A stretch of DNA of 58,432 nucleotides, from assembly GCA_020634575.1 (NCBI GenBank), contig JACKBM010000043.1, positions 1 through 58,432 on the forward strand, written 5' to 3'. The notes below the pieces were generated by a model that searched no databases, was not told where the DNA came from, and saw only the letters and a program-made list of their open reading frames with translations. The position numbers were made by a program, and so were the translations under genes. This document shows, in pieces, positions 16,912 to 26,336 of the stretch; position 1 is the first letter of the stretch, and each line of letters starts with the position of its first letter. This stretch comes from Ardenticatenales bacterium. GTDB taxonomy: Bacteria; Chloroflexota; Anaerolineae; Promineifilales; Promineifilaceae.

Positions 16912-18495
16912 ATGACCCTCTCCCCATCGCAACGCGAAACCCTGCGCCACTTCTGGCGCCTCGGGGCCCCCGTCGTCCTGACCAACATGCTGCAAAGCCT
17001 GGTCAATGTCGTCGATGTTTTTATGGTTGGCAGGCTGGGACCGCTGGCGATTGCCGCAGTTGGCATGGGCAGCGTCATCAACATGCTGGTTTTGGTGATG
17101 GTGCTATCGGTATCGGCCGGTGGCATGAGCCTGATTGCCCAGGCCAAAGGTGCCCGCGACCCTGAGCAGATGAGCTTCGTCACCCGCCAGGCGATCTCCT
17201 CAGGGGTAATGGTCGGCATCATCCTGACCGCGATCGGCTTTGCCATCTCCGGCCCCCTGCTCCGCTTCGCCAACAGCGGCGGTGATCCGGAAGCAATTGT
17301 CCTGGGTCAGCAATACCTGAACATCCTCTTTGCCGGCATGATCTTTCTTGTGCTAAACACGGTTTTCAACAGGCTGATGCAGGGTGCCGGCGACACGTTG
17401 ACGCCACTTTATCTGACCGGCGGCCTGAATCTACTAAATATTGGCCTGAACTACGTCTTTATGTTTGGCCCGGGACCACTGCCGGCCTTTGGTATTGGCG
17501 GGGCGGCGATGGGAACCATCACGGCCCGCTTTCTTGGCGTGATTGCCGCATTATGGCTCATCTATGCGAAGAAAAATGTGGTCAGGTTGCTGCCGGGAAG
17601 CTACCGGCCGGATTGGCGTATGTATTACGACATCATGGCCATCGGCGTGCCGTCTGGCGTCCAGGGGCTTTTCCGCAACGGTTCCCGGCTCTTGATTGTT
17701 AGCATCCTGACTTCAACCGAGGTTGGCACCTACGGCGCAGCTGCACTGGCCATCGGTTTGCAGGTTGAGTCGCTTGCCTTTATGCCAGGATTGGGCCTCA
17801 ACGTGGCCTCGACCAGCCTGGTCGGCCAGTCATTGGGCAAATGGCAAACGGATGAGGCTCAACAGCGTGGCAACATCGGCATCTGGCTGGGCATCATTCT
17901 GATGACGGTGCTCTCGACACCCATCATCGCCTTTGCCCCGGCGATCGTCCGCTTGTTTGATCCCAGCGCCCACCCGGCGGTCGCCGCGGCCGGCGTCTCC
18001 TATCTGCGCATCAGCACAGTGACCCAGCCGCTGGCGGCGGTTGCCCTGGTGGCCAATGGCGCGATGCGCGGCGCTGGTGATTCGCTGCCAGGTATGCTCA
18101 GCACGATGACGTCGCGCGCCCTGGTGGCGGTTATCCTGTCGCAGGTGCTGGCCGTCTGGCTGGGAATGGGCTCAATCGGCGTCTGGTACGCCATCGCCAT
18201 CGGCAACATTTTGGACGCGGTGATTATGGGATTCCGTTGGCGCAGTCTGGCCTGGTTGAAAGTAGCCCTGCACAAAAGCCAGCTCTATCGGGTCCATCTC
18301 CACAACCTGTCGCAGAAGTTGCAGGAGCAATATCTCAACGAGGTAAAGCGGCCCCTGATGGCCCAAACTGGCGCCCGCGAATGGGTCGAACCTGATCAGG
18401 TTCGCTACACCGGTCCCGATGGCGAGATCCAGGTTCTGTTTGCCGGCGACAGCTATGCACTCAGCGAGAAATTGAACTCCCCGCCGCTGCCATAA
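16912..18495 (+). CDS. MATE-family efflux transporter with C-terminal extension
   Basis: A 527-residue membrane protein with about 12 transmembrane segments in two bundles. The N-terminal MATE block GAPVVLTNMLQSLVNVVDVFMVGRLGPLAIAAVG is clear, and its repeat appears at YDIMAIGVPSGVQGLFRNGSRLLIVSILTS. MATE proteins export cationic or xenobiotic compounds using Na+ or H+. The last 85 residues, after the final helix, form a soluble tail not usual in the family. The gene's 3' end overlaps the convergent sugar kinase gene by 35 bases. Confidence 0.88.
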   Translation: MTLSPSQRETLRHFWRLGAPVVLTNMLQSLVNVVDVFMVGRLGPLAIAAVGMGSVINMLVLVMVLSVSAGGMSLIAQAKGARDPEQMSFVTRQAISSGVMVGIILTAIGFAISGPLLRFANSGGDPEAIVLGQQYLNILFAGMIFLVLNTVFNRLMQGAGDTLTPLYLTGGLNLLNIGLNYVFMFGPGPLPAFGIGGAAMGTITARFLGVIAALWLIYAKKNVVRLLPGSYRPDWRMYYDIMAIGVPSGVQGLFRNGSRLLIVSILTSTEVGTYGAAALAIGLQVESLAFMPGLGLNVASTSLVGQSLGKWQTDEAQQRGNIGIWLGIILMTVLSTPIIAFAPAIVRLFDPSAHPAVAAAGVSYLRISTVTQPLAAVALVANGAMRGAGDSLPGMLSTMTSRALVAVILSQVLAVWLGMGSIGVWYAIAIGNILDAVIMGFRWRSLAWLKVALHKSQLYRVHLHNLSQKLQEQYLNEVKRPLMAQTGAREWVEPDQVRYTGPDGEIQVLFAGDSYALSEKLNSPPLP

Positions 18496-19420
18496 GCATC
18501 TCCAGCTCTGTCGCAGACGTGATGACGATGTCACCGTGCTGCGTCAGCGCCAGGGCGGCCATCATCACGCCGTAATGCAACCCTTGCTTGAAGTCGCCCG
18601 CCAACAGCCCATGCAGGACGCCGGCAGCCATCGCATCGCCGGCCCCAAGCCGATCGATGGTATGTACCGGCCGGGCCGCCACTTCAATCACATCCCCGCC
18701 CTCGCTGCCAATCAGGCCTTCCTCACCCAGAGTAAGCACTGCCGTTGAAGCGCCACTCAGCGCCAGCAACTGTTCCAGGATCTCGGGCGGGGTCCCGGTA
18801 CAACCCAGGACGCCACGCGCGTCGCCAATGCCGCAAAAGAAATGGTCCACCGAACTGAGGAGCGGCCGTAGCGCCGCATTGGCCTCAGCCGGTGACCACA
18901 GTTTGGAGCGGTAATTGATGTCGAAACTGATACGGCAGCCGTGCTCTTTGGCCCGGGCAAATATCTCACGCGTCAGGGCCAATGCCCCAGGCGATATCGC
19001 CGGCGTGATCCCGGTAATGTGGAGGATTTGCGTATCCAGCAGCAGATCCCAGTTGATCTGCGCGGCCGTCATGTTGGCCGCCGCTGAGTCCTTGCGGTCA
19101 TAAATCACCTGGATAGGCCGCGGCGCCTCCGAGAACTCGAGGTAGTAGATTCCCAGCCGGTCCTCCGAGGACCAATAAACGGGGGCCAAATCCACACCGG
19201 CCGCTCGCAACGGCTGCACCACCAGCCGGCCAATCGGCGAATCCGGCACCGCCGTCGCATAGCCTGTCCGATGCCCCAGGTAAGCCAGGGCCGAAATGGT
19301 GTTGGCCTCGGCACCGCCGGCAAAGACGTCCAACCGGGCGGCGGTTTCCAGGCGGGTACCGGCCGGTACACTATAACGCAGCATGATCTCGCCAATTCCC
19401 GTCACTTCATATCGACTCAT
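18461..19420 (-). CDS. PfkB-family sugar kinase (2-keto-3-deoxygluconate kinase-like)
   Basis: A 319-residue ribokinase-fold protein. FAGGAEANTISALAYLGHRTGYATAVPDSPIGR is the N-terminal PfkB signature, and DRLGAGDAMAAGVLHGLL is the second signature with the catalytic Asp (GAGD). It phosphorylates a sugar or sugar acid with ATP; spacing resembles 2-keto-3-deoxygluconate kinases, but the substrate is not proven. ATG 19420 (MSRYEVTG) has GAAGGA upstream; a 21-residue extension is unlikely. The 3' end overlaps the MATE gene by 35 bases, an antisense overlap that could cause transcriptional interference. Confidence 0.85.
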   Translation of the reverse strand: MSRYEVTGIGEIMLRYSVPAGTRLETAARLDVFAGGAEANTISALAYLGHRTGYATAVPDSPIGRLVVQPLRAAGVDLAPVYWSSEDRLGIYYLEFSEAPRPIQVIYDRKDSAAANMTAAQINWDLLLDTQILHITGITPAISPGALALTREIFARAKEHGCRISFDINYRSKLWSPAEANAALRPLLSSVDHFFCGIGDARGVLGCTGTPPEILEQLLALSGASTAVLTLGEEGLIGSEGGDVIEVAARPVHTIDRLGAGDAMAAGVLHGLLAGDFKQGLHYGVMMAALALTQHGDIVITSATELEMLMAAAGSSISR

Positions 19421-19554
19421 TCGTCCTTCATCCTTTCCCCATGGCACAATGCGTGCACCACATCCGGAGTCATTTAATGCCATTTAGTTTATCGTCACTG
19501 CCATAATTGCCCACCCCCGGCGGCAAAATTTCGCCCCAAAACGCCGCCCGCCTA

Positions 19555-19613
19555 ACCTCCGGGAGGCCCAGTAGGCGCCAGCCTCGCCAACATCGGTAGG
19601 GCCTCCCGGAGGT
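19555..19613. repeat. inverted repeat with 15-bp perfect arms
   Basis: ACCTCCGGGAGGCCC (19555-19569) is the exact reverse complement of 19599-19613, with a 29-base loop. Each arm is itself nearly palindromic (CCTCC/GGAGG). It lies in the 341-base gap between the kinase start and the small gene at 19762. It may be a dispersed palindromic repeat or a strong RNA hairpin in a leader. The rest of the gap shows nothing recognisable. Confidence 0.6.
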
Positions 19614-19761
19614 AGTCTGACGATACACTCAACGTCGGTCAGGTAGTTTTTCCGACACGACTTTTGAGAATTGCTGTCTGGCAGGCTACTATCCTGCCAT
19701 CATTCAATAGACGGCAGCATAATGCTGTTCATCTCCGGAACTCAAAACAGGAGGCACAATC

Positions 19762-20133
19762 ATGAGTTTCATTGAGTTTGAAAGCTGGGAGATCAAGGAA
19801 GGGCATGAGGAAGCCCACCATCAGATTATCCGCGACTGGTTCCACTTTGTGCGCGAGCACCACCCAGAGCTGTTCGCCGAGTGGAAGTCCGCCCGCTATT
19901 TCCGGGAAACGGATCGGGAGGGTGAGCTAACCGGCCGGTATATCATGCTCTTTGAATTTCATACCCGCGAGGGTCACCACGCCTACAAAGCACGGCGCGA
20001 TGGTTATCCCGGCCCTTACAAGGCGTACGAAAAGACCGATCCCTACCAGCACTTCATTCTGGATAGTGTCACCGTCCGTTACTGGGAACCGCAGGAAACA
20101 GAGCTCTGGTTCGATTATCCGGCCGAGGCATGA
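19762..20133 (+). CDS. conserved hypothetical protein, 123 aa
   Basis: A small soluble protein, rich in His, aromatic and acidic residues (SFIEFESWEIKEGHEEAHHQ; FEFHTREGHHAYKARRDGYPG). A strong ribosome site (GGAGG) stands just before the ATG, and codon use matches its neighbours, so the gene is real. The beta-alpha pattern (FIEFESWEI, then a long helix, then RYIMLFEFHT) is compatible with a dimeric ferredoxin-like (alpha/beta-barrel) fold of the ABM/NIPSNAP type. I do not recognise the family with certainty. It lies upstream of the dehydrogenase gene in the same direction. Confidence 0.75.
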   Translation: MSFIEFESWEIKEGHEEAHHQIIRDWFHFVREHHPELFAEWKSARYFRETDREGELTGRYIMLFEFHTREGHHAYKARRDGYPGPYKAYEKTDPYQHFILDSVTVRYWEPQETELWFDYPAEA

Positions 20134-20263
20134 CAGTCGACGCTTTTTGGCAGCCTAAATGTCATCAGGTTTGCCTGCAAGTCAAGCGCCGGGATCTGAA
20201 TAAGGTATACTGCTAACATCCCTCAAAGTTGCTGTTTACCAATGCCATATCCGGAGCAAGACG

Positions 20264-21517
20264 ATGTCTACCGAAACGCTAAATCCCTTTGCGATCGCCC
20301 AGGCGCAACTGGACGATGCTGCCGAAATTCTGCAGCTAGATCCCGAAATGCACGCGTTCTTGCGGGAACCTATGCGGGAGTTTCACTTCACCATCCCGGT
20401 ACGGATGGATGATGGCAGTAGCCGTATCTTTCGAGGCTTCCGGGTCCAATACAATGATGCCCGCGGCCCCGCCAAGGGCGGCATCCGTTATCACTGGGAC
20501 GAAACAATTGATACAGTGCGGGCGCTGGCTGCCTGGATGACCTGGAAGACAGCGGTCGTCGACATTCCCCTTGGGGGCGCCAAGGGCGGCATTATTTGCG
20601 ACCCGCGCGCCCTCAGTCAGGCTGAACTGGAACGGCTCAGCCGCGGCTACATGCGCCAGGTCGTCCGCTTTGTCGGCCTGACCAAGGATGTCCCGGCGCC
20701 CGACGTCTATACCAATCCACGCATCATGGCCTGGATGATGGATGAGTACCAGACGCTAACCGGCCATCACGAGCCCGGCGTCATCACCGGCAAACCGCTG
20801 CCGTTGGGCGGCTCAGCCGGCCGCGGTGATGCGACGGCTCGGGGCGGCATCTTTGTCCTGCGCGAGGCCGCCAAAACGCTGGGCATGGATTTGCAAGGCG
20901 CCACCGCCGCCATCCAGGGCTATGGCAACGCCGGCAGCTTCGCCCATCAGTTGGCCGCCGAACTGCTTGGGATGAAAATCGTGGCCGCCAGTGACTCGCG
21001 CGGTGGCATCTACAATCCCCAAGGGCTTGACCCGGCCGCGCTGGGCGACCACAAACTGCACAGCCATTCAGTCATCGACTTCCCTGGCGCTGACAATATC
21101 TCGAACGAAGAACTGCTGGAGCTGGATGTGGATGTGCTGATTCCAGCCGCCCTGGAAAGTGTGATCACCGGCCGGAATGCCGCCAACATCAAAGCCAAAG
21201 TCATCGCCGAACTGGCCAATGGGCCGACCACACCGGAAGCTGACGACATCCTCCAGGCCAAAAACGTCTACGTCCTGCCGGATTTCCTCTGCAACGCCGG
21301 CGGTGTCACTGTCTCCTACTTCGAGATGGTCCAAAACGCGTACAACTATTACTGGACCGAGCCGGTTGTCCACGAAAGATTGGACGAAAAGATGACGAAC
21401 GCTTATCATGCCGTGCATCAGCTGGCCCAACAACATGGGGTCAACAACCGGATCGGCGCTTACCTCGTTGCCGTCAGCCGGGTCGCCGAGGCGGTCAGGC
21501 TGCGGGGCTGGGTCTAG
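20264..21517 (+). CDS. Glu/Leu/Phe/Val dehydrogenase (glutamate dehydrogenase type)
   Basis: A 417-residue NAD(P)-dependent amino-acid dehydrogenase. The substrate-binding motif [13 protein letters not shown] contains the catalytic Lys, preceded by KGGIRYHW. The Rossmann motif [15 protein letters not shown] marks the nucleotide domain, and [16 protein letters not shown] is the conserved C-terminal block. The length and VSYFEMVQN segment fit hexameric glutamate dehydrogenases, linking glutamate to 2-oxoglutarate and ammonium. It would regenerate amino acceptors for the several aminotransferases in this window. TATACT at 20206-20211 is a possible -10. Confidence 0.9.
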   Translation: MSTETLNPFAIAQAQLDDAAEILQLDPEMHAFLREPMREFHFTIPVRMDDGSSRIFRGFRVQYNDARGPAKGGIRYHWDETIDTVRALAAWMTWKTAVVDIPLGGAKGGIICDPRALSQAELERLSRGYMRQVVRFVGLTKDVPAPDVYTNPRIMAWMMDEYQTLTGHHEPGVITGKPLPLGGSAGRGDATARGGIFVLREAAKTLGMDLQGATAAIQGYGNAGSFAHQLAAELLGMKIVAASDSRGGIYNPQGLDPAALGDHKLHSHSVIDFPGADNISNEELLELDVDVLIPAALESVITGRNAANIKAKVIAELANGPTTPEADDILQAKNVYVLPDFLCNAGGVTVSYFEMVQNAYNYYWTEPVVHERLDEKMTNAYHAVHQLAQQHGVNNRIGAYLVAVSRVAEAVRLRGWV

Positions 21518-21566
21518 TCCGGCATTGACGCCAAATTCCCGCGGGTCCAGCTGGCGTTGAGCGTGT

Positions 21567-22436
21567 ATGACTGATCATCTCAAGGGAACTCTGATCACCA
21601 CCCTGGGTGTACTCATCCTCACTCCGGATGGCTTACTCACCCGTCTCCAGCAACCGACAGCTGGACCCTGACTTTCTGGCGCGGCGTCCTTTCCGGTCTG
21701 GGCATGAGTCTGATTTTGCTGCTGCTTTACCGGCGGCAGTTCTGGCCCCGATTGCGAGCTCTGGGCTGGCCTGGTTTCTGGGCTGACTGGTGTTCGCTAT
21801 CGGTACTGTTGGTTTTCAGGTGCTGGCGATTACCAACACCACCGTGGCCAACACGTTGATTATCGTTAACACAACGCCCGTGTTCGCAGCGCTGTTTGCC
21901 TGGCTGTTTCTGAACGAACGGGTGTCGCCGCGTACCTGGCTGGTGATTGGGCTGGTGCTCCTGAGCATTGTCTACGTGGCGTTGGTTGGGGGACCGGCCG
22001 GTGGCCGCCTCCTGGGCAACCTGGCGCCCTGGTCACCGCCGTGGCCATGGCCATTAGCCTCTCCATTACCCGCCGCTACAAAGAGCGAGACATGGTCCCC
22101 GCGATGGCGCTGGGCGGCTTTCTGACGGCGCTGCTCGCCGCGCCACTGGCCACGCCCACCCATGTCAGTGGCGCGGACATGGGCTACCTGGCTTTGCAGG
22201 GTTTCTTGATTCTGCCAGCCGCCTTTGGCCTCATGCGTACATCGGCCCACGTTACATTCCGGCGCCCGAAGTCAGCCTGTTGAGCCTGTTGGAAGCGGTC
22301 ATTGCCCGGTCTGGGTCTGGCTGGCCCTGGCGAAAAGCCGGAGCCGGCCACGCTTATCGGCGGCGGCTTCATCATCGCTTTGCTGGCGGGCAACGCGCTC
22401 ATCAGCCTGCGCGAAAACGTCGCCGGAGACCGCCAT
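21567..22436 (+). pseudogene. EamA/DMT-family transporter, disrupted by several frameshifts
   Basis: Pieces of one drug/metabolite transporter are spread over the three plus frames. MTDHLKGTLITTLGVLILTPDGLLTRL starts at 21567. It continues in another frame as WTLTFWRGVLSGLGMSLILLLLY, then as FAIGTVGFQVLAITNTTVANTLIIVNTTPVFAALFAWLFLNERV (21790 on), then MAISLSITRRYKERDMVPAMALGGFL, and finally LIGGGFIIALLAGNALISL near 22350. At least four indels and one in-frame stop separate the blocks, while the amino-acid motifs remain well preserved. Either a recent pseudogene or local sequencing error would explain this. Confidence 0.75.
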
Positions 22437-22448
22437 CACGGAGATAGC

Positions 22449-23115
22449 ATGATTGCCTATATCGACATCGAACATATCAGTCTCGAGCCGGGATAACGAG
22501 CGCTGGCAGGCACGGCTGGGCCGGGTTCTCAAAGTGAAATATCGGCTGGAAGCAATCAGTGGCCTGCCGTGTCTGATCATGCGTTATGAGCAGGTCAGCC
22601 CCGCCCGGCTTGACGAGCTGGGTATCCGGGCCGTCCTCATTAGCGGTTCGGCGACTGAGCTACCCCACTATGGGCCAGATGAGTTGGCCGGCATGACGGC
22701 AATGTTCCATCAAGTCAGCCGGCTGACGTTCGGTTTCTGCGGCGGGCAACAGATGATGGCTCACTTGTTAGGCGCCAGGGTTGCGCCGATCAACGAGACA
22801 GAGAGCGGTACGATGGCGACCGGCGGCTGGCAAGAGCGTACCCATGAGCTAGGCTTCACAGCGGTAAAGGCAACCGGCCCCCATCACCTTTTGTCTGATT
22901 TGAGCCCTGACCTGCAAATGTTTGAAGCGCACTATTGGGAACTGAAGGAGATACCGGCCGGTTTCCACAACTACGCCAGCAGTGAGGTCTCACCCATCCA
23001 GTTTATTGCCCATGAGACATTGCCGCTGTTCGGCACGCAGTTCCACCCGGAAGCGTTCGATGAGGCCCATCCGGACGGCCAGAAGATGCTCGCCAATTTC
23101 TTCCAACTTCTCTAA
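22449..23115 (+). pseudogene. class I glutamine amidotransferase, one frameshift near the N-terminus
   Basis: The main frame (from about 22493 to 23115) encodes a GATase1 domain: FGFCGGQQMMAHLLG holds the nucleophile Cys elbow, and GTQFHPEAFDE the catalytic His-x-Glu. The best start is ATG 22449 after GGAGAT, giving MIAYIDIEHISLEPG, but that frame stops at 22496. The continuation DNERWQARLGRV is in the next frame. A single-base indel at about 22490 therefore splits the gene. A TTG at 22453 would give an uninterrupted 220-residue product with a shifted N-terminus. The partner synthetase domain and the product are unknown. Confidence 0.7.
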
Positions 23116-23577
23116 TCAGCAGATCTCAAACAGGGCGATCTTAACGCCGTTTTCCTGCCGGCTGCCTGAGCCGATAAAAAGCCGGGTATTGACCCAGGCA
23201 TAGCGGGGATCGCCCGTTTCCAGGCGGGCCTGGGTGCGCATGTAGTAGAGCGAAGGATCAACATCCTCGCCCCGGGCTATCGCTGCCAGCACCTCCGGCG
23301 GGCCGTGGCGGAAGCCGGTGTTGACGATCTCGATAATGGCGCCATCAGCCGTCTCAAACGCGTAGCGCGCCACGAGCTCCGCGGTGCCATCGGCCAGCAC
23401 CGTCTGCCAATCCGCACCAAGGTTCAGGATGCGGCCGTTGACCCGCTCCCCGCGCACTTCCCCACCGATAATGGGGATAATGCGGCGCTGGCCAGCCCGG
23501 CCGGTGCCCAACTCCATTATCGGGTCCAGCTCCACATACAGATCACAAAAATGCTTCAAGGTGATGGTGTCAGACAT
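23116..23577 (-). CDS. DUF3237 family protein
   Basis: A 153-residue protein matching the DUF3237 pattern: MELGTGRAGQRRIIPIIGGEVRGERVNGRILNLGADWQTVLADGTAELVARYAFETADGAIIEI, then GPPEV and YYMRTQARLETGDPRYAWVNTRLFIGSG. The family is a small beta-barrel of unknown biochemical role, often near oxidoreductases. ATG 23577 is served by AGGAG; a TTG two codons upstream is less likely. Its stop abuts the stop of the glutamine amidotransferase with no gap. Unlike its plus-strand neighbours, this gene is intact. Confidence 0.8.
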   Translation of the reverse strand: MSDTITLKHFCDLYVELDPIMELGTGRAGQRRIIPIIGGEVRGERVNGRILNLGADWQTVLADGTAELVARYAFETADGAIIEIVNTGFRHGPPEVLAAIARGEDVDPSLYYMRTQARLETGDPRYAWVNTRLFIGSGSRQENGVKIALFEIC

Positions 23578-23853
23578 GCTCAAACTCCTGAATGGCTCAA
23601 GTATATCATCAGCTGGTCACAGGGCTTCTTGCATGCAGATACTTTCTTTGCTTTGCTCAGCACCAAGTTTTCGCGGATTTGGGGATTTTTTTTTCGGTAA
23701 TGTAGAGCGATACGCAAAGAAGAATCCGGTAATCTGCGGCCCAAAATGTCACCTTTCGCTATTCCCTGCATCTAAACCAATGTAGCAAACAAACGATGAC
23801 CCGGTGCAGGCACGAATCAGGTGACCGGCCGGTTTGAATAACAGGAGATACTC

Positions 23854-24507
23854 ATGTCATTGCTAAACGATGAAACCCGTACCCAGATCAAAGAGATGTT
23901 CCAGGAGCTGCAGAAACCGGTCAAAATGGTCGTCTTTACCCAGGAATTTGAATGTCATTTCTGCGCCGAAACCCGCCAAATCGCCGAAGAGCTGGCTGAC
24001 CTGTCCGACCTCGTCACCCTCGAGGTCTACGACTTCGTCGCTGAGCAAGGCCAAGGCAGATCTGTATGGCGTAGACAAGATCCCGCCACAATCATCCTGG
24101 AGGATGGTGAGCAGGAGCGGGATTACGGCATTCGCTATTTCGGCATCCCTTCGGGTTACGAGTTCAGCTCGCTCATCCATGACGTGCTCATGGTCAGCGA
24201 AGGCGACCCCAAGCTGTCGCCTGAAATGACCAGCTGGCTGGCCGAACTGGAGACGCCGGTCCATTTGCAGGTTTTGTGACGCCGACCTGCCCCTACTGTC
24301 CACAGGCGGTCCTCCTGGGCACAAACTGGCCCTGGCCAGCGACAAAGTGACCGCCGACATGGTCGAGGCCACCGAGTTCCCGCACCTGTCGCAGAAATAC
24401 CAGGTGATGGGCGTACCGCGCACCGTGATTAACGAGACCGTTTATCAGGAAGGCGCTGCCCCGGAGCAGATGTTGCTGGCAAGCTGAAAGAAGCTGTCGC
24501 CGCGTAG
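23854..24507 (+). pseudogene. glutaredoxin-like protein disulfide oxidoreductase, multiply frameshifted
   Basis: The ancestral product is a two-thioredoxin-fold protein of about 220 residues. The first half is open to 24279 and has the N-terminal active site CHFC (EFECHFCAET). Within it, two compensating indels near 24047 and 24090 convert the expected AKADLYGVDKIP into unrelated residues. The second half, with VTPTCPYCPQAVLL, starts in another frame at about 24277. It shifts again near 24323 (KLALASDKVTADMVEATEFPHLSQKYQVMGVPRTVINE) and near 24483 (KLKEAVAA, stop 24505-24507). Both CxxC sites survive. It would have worked with the adjacent thioredoxin reductase. Confidence 0.75.
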
Positions 24508-24576
24508 GGGGCGTATGTCTTTGCACTAAATCTGGATGGCTTTTCACTGGATGGGCAGAAAAATAACGCCTACGAT

Positions 24577-25503
24577 GTGATTATTATTGGCGGTGGACCG
24601 GCCGGTACCACCGCCGCCATCTACACCGCGCGCGCTGACCTGCGCACGCTCGTTATCGATAAGGGGCTTACCGCTGGGGCGCTGGGCATTACCGCCAAAA
24701 TCAGCAACTACCCTGGCGTGCCCGGCCCCATCAGCGGCGCCCGCCTGGTTGAGATCATGCGCGAACAGGCTGAATCCTTCGGCGCTGAGTTCATCACCGA
24801 CAAGGTGGTCGGTATCGACCTGGCATCCGCGCCCAAACAGGTGATGGCCGGCACGGGCACGTTCACCGCCCAGGCTATCATCCTGGCCACTGGCGCCATG
24901 GGCCGCACCAGCAGCGTCAAAGGCGAAGCGGAACTGTTGGGCCGCGGCGTCAGCTATTGCGCCACCTGCGACGGCGCTTTCTTCCGCGACCAGGATGTGG
25001 CCGTCATTGGCAACAACGATGAAGCAGTCGAAGAGGCGCTGTTCCTGACCAAATTTGCTCGCCAGATCCATTTGATCGCGCCAACGCCATCGCTCAAGGC
25101 GCGCGCTGGGCTGGCTGCGGAACTTGAGGCCGCCCCCCAGATCAAGCTACATCTGGGCACTCGTCTCAAGGAGATCACCGGCAACGGCACCGTCAGCGGC
25201 GTCCTGATTCACCCGCGTAATGGGGAGCCGGCAACGTTGCCGGTCAGCGGCGCCTTTGTCTACCTGCAAGGCAACCAGCCCATCACCGATTACCTGATGG
25301 GCCAACTGGACATCACCGCCGAAGGCTGCCTGCTGGTCGACCAGGAATTGCAGACCTCGATCCCCGGCGTCTTTGCCGTGGGCGACCTGCTCTGCACCCA
25401 CATCAAACAGGCCGTCGTCGCCGCGGCTGATGGCGTTATCGCCGCCGTGGCGGCAGACAAATACATTCACGGCTGGAAAACGGTGAAGACGGATTGGAAA
25501 TAA
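24577..25503 (+). CDS. trxB: thioredoxin reductase-like flavoprotein, probable N-terminal indel
   Basis: A 308-residue FAD/NAD(P)H enzyme that reduces thioredoxin-like partners. The FAD motif IIIGGGPAGTTAAIYTARA is at the N-terminus, the redox pair C128-A-T-C131 (YCATCDGAFF) follows, then the NAD(P)H motif VAVIGNNDEAVEEALFL and the C-terminal GVFAVGDL. The conserved residues before GTG 24577 (QKNNAYDV) are in frame, but no ATG is. One extra A in the run at 24559-24563 would connect them to ATG 24551 (MGRKNNAYDV). So the start is probably lost to a homopolymer indel. It lies right after the glutaredoxin-like gene, its likely electron acceptor. Confidence 0.85.
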   Translation: MIIIGGGPAGTTAAIYTARADLRTLVIDKGLTAGALGITAKISNYPGVPGPISGARLVEIMREQAESFGAEFITDKVVGIDLASAPKQVMAGTGTFTAQAIILATGAMGRTSSVKGEAELLGRGVSYCATCDGAFFRDQDVAVIGNNDEAVEEALFLTKFARQIHLIAPTPSLKARAGLAAELEAAPQIKLHLGTRLKEITGNGTVSGVLIHPRNGEPATLPVSGAFVYLQGNQPITDYLMGQLDITAEGCLLVDQELQTSIPGVFAVGDLLCTHIKQAVVAAADGVIAAVAADKYIHGWKTVKTDWK

Positions 25504-25527
25504 GGGGTTGATGGCGCACATGCCGCT

Positions 25528-25686
25528 CACGCCCCGCCAGCGCGAGGCAATGAATTGCCACGCTACGGACGCGTCCGCCAGATGCGGACTTTGGTTTCAC
25601 GACATCAGCCTGCCGTGAACAGAAAGTCTGCCTTCAGCAGACGCGCCCGTAGCGTGGCGCTTTAGCGCCTCGCGTTCGTGGGCGTG
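25528..25686. repeat. 159-bp imperfect palindromic element
   Basis: The left arm (25528-25575) and right arm (25640-25686) are near reverse complements over about 45 bases, e.g. GCCACGCTACGGACGCGTC against GACGCGCCCGTAGCGTGGC with one mismatch. An inner pair (GCGGACTTT with AAAGTCTGC) continues the stem. It carries no coding sequence. It fills the gap between trxB and the sigma factor and looks like a non-autonomous palindromic repeat. Confidence 0.6.
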
Positions 25687-25739
25687 AAGTGCTTTCGCAG
25701 ATGCCACTCAACCCCACTTTCTGCTATCTTTGAGCGCCT

Positions 25740-26336
25740 ATGAGCGACCCCGTAGCAGACCAACGCTCGTCGAGCGCATTCAGGCCGGCGACACCAGCGC
25801 CTGTGGCCAATGCATTGACCAGCCAGTACGGCGCCAGCATCTACCATCTGCCCCCTGCGCCTGATGAAAATGAGGCGGACGCTGAGGATGTGGTGCAGGA
25901 GACATTCCTGAACGCGTTCAAGGCGATCGACAGCTTCGAGGCGCGCGCCCAGCTCAGCACCTGGCTCTATCGCATCGCCTACAACACGACCATGATGCGA
26001 CTACGCAAAAATGAGCCGTCGCTGGTCCTGCTGACCGAAGATGAACTGGCTCCTGCGGCGCCCAAACAGCTCTACGACTGGTGCTGCCTGCCAGAGCCGG
26101 AGTTTCGCACCAACGAAGTTCGCCAGCAGCTGGAACAGGCCATCAACGACCTGCCCGTCACCCTGCGCACCGTCTTTGTCCTGCGCGAAATGGAAGGGCT
26201 CTCAACCCTGGAAACGGCTGACGCCCTCGAACTCACGGAAGCAACGGTCAAAAAACGGTTGCAGCGTGCCCGTCTGTGGCTACGCGAAAGGCTGTCGGAG
26301 TTCTTTGTGGCAACCGAGGAACTGTTGGATGAATAA
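25740..26336 (+). CDS. ECF-type RNA polymerase sigma factor, N-terminus damaged by indels
   Basis: A sigma-70 region 2 (NEADAEDVVQETFLNAFKAIDSFEARAQLSTWLYRIAYNTTMMRLRK) and region 4 (INDLPVTLRTVFVLREMEGLSTLETADALELTEATVKKRLQRARLWLRERL) are plain. Region 2.1 is broken. The expected TLVERIQAGDTSACGQCIDQ is present at about 25768-25826, but in another frame. The following expected HLPLRLMKNEAD appears as HLPPAPDENEAD because of a +1 in a C-run (about 25853) and a -1 in an A-run (about 25867). So the annotated frame is real from about residue 43 on, and the true start is uncertain (ATG 25740 or TTG near 25733). Its anti-sigma gene overlaps the 3' end. Confidence 0.8.
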   Translation: MSDPVADQRSSSAFRPATPAPVANALTSQYGASIYHLPPAPDENEADAEDVVQETFLNAFKAIDSFEARAQLSTWLYRIAYNTTMMRLRKNEPSLVLLTEDELAPAAPKQLYDWCCLPEPEFRTNEVRQQLEQAINDLPVTLRTVFVLREMEGLSTLETADALELTEATVKKRLQRARLWLRERLSEFFVATEELLDE

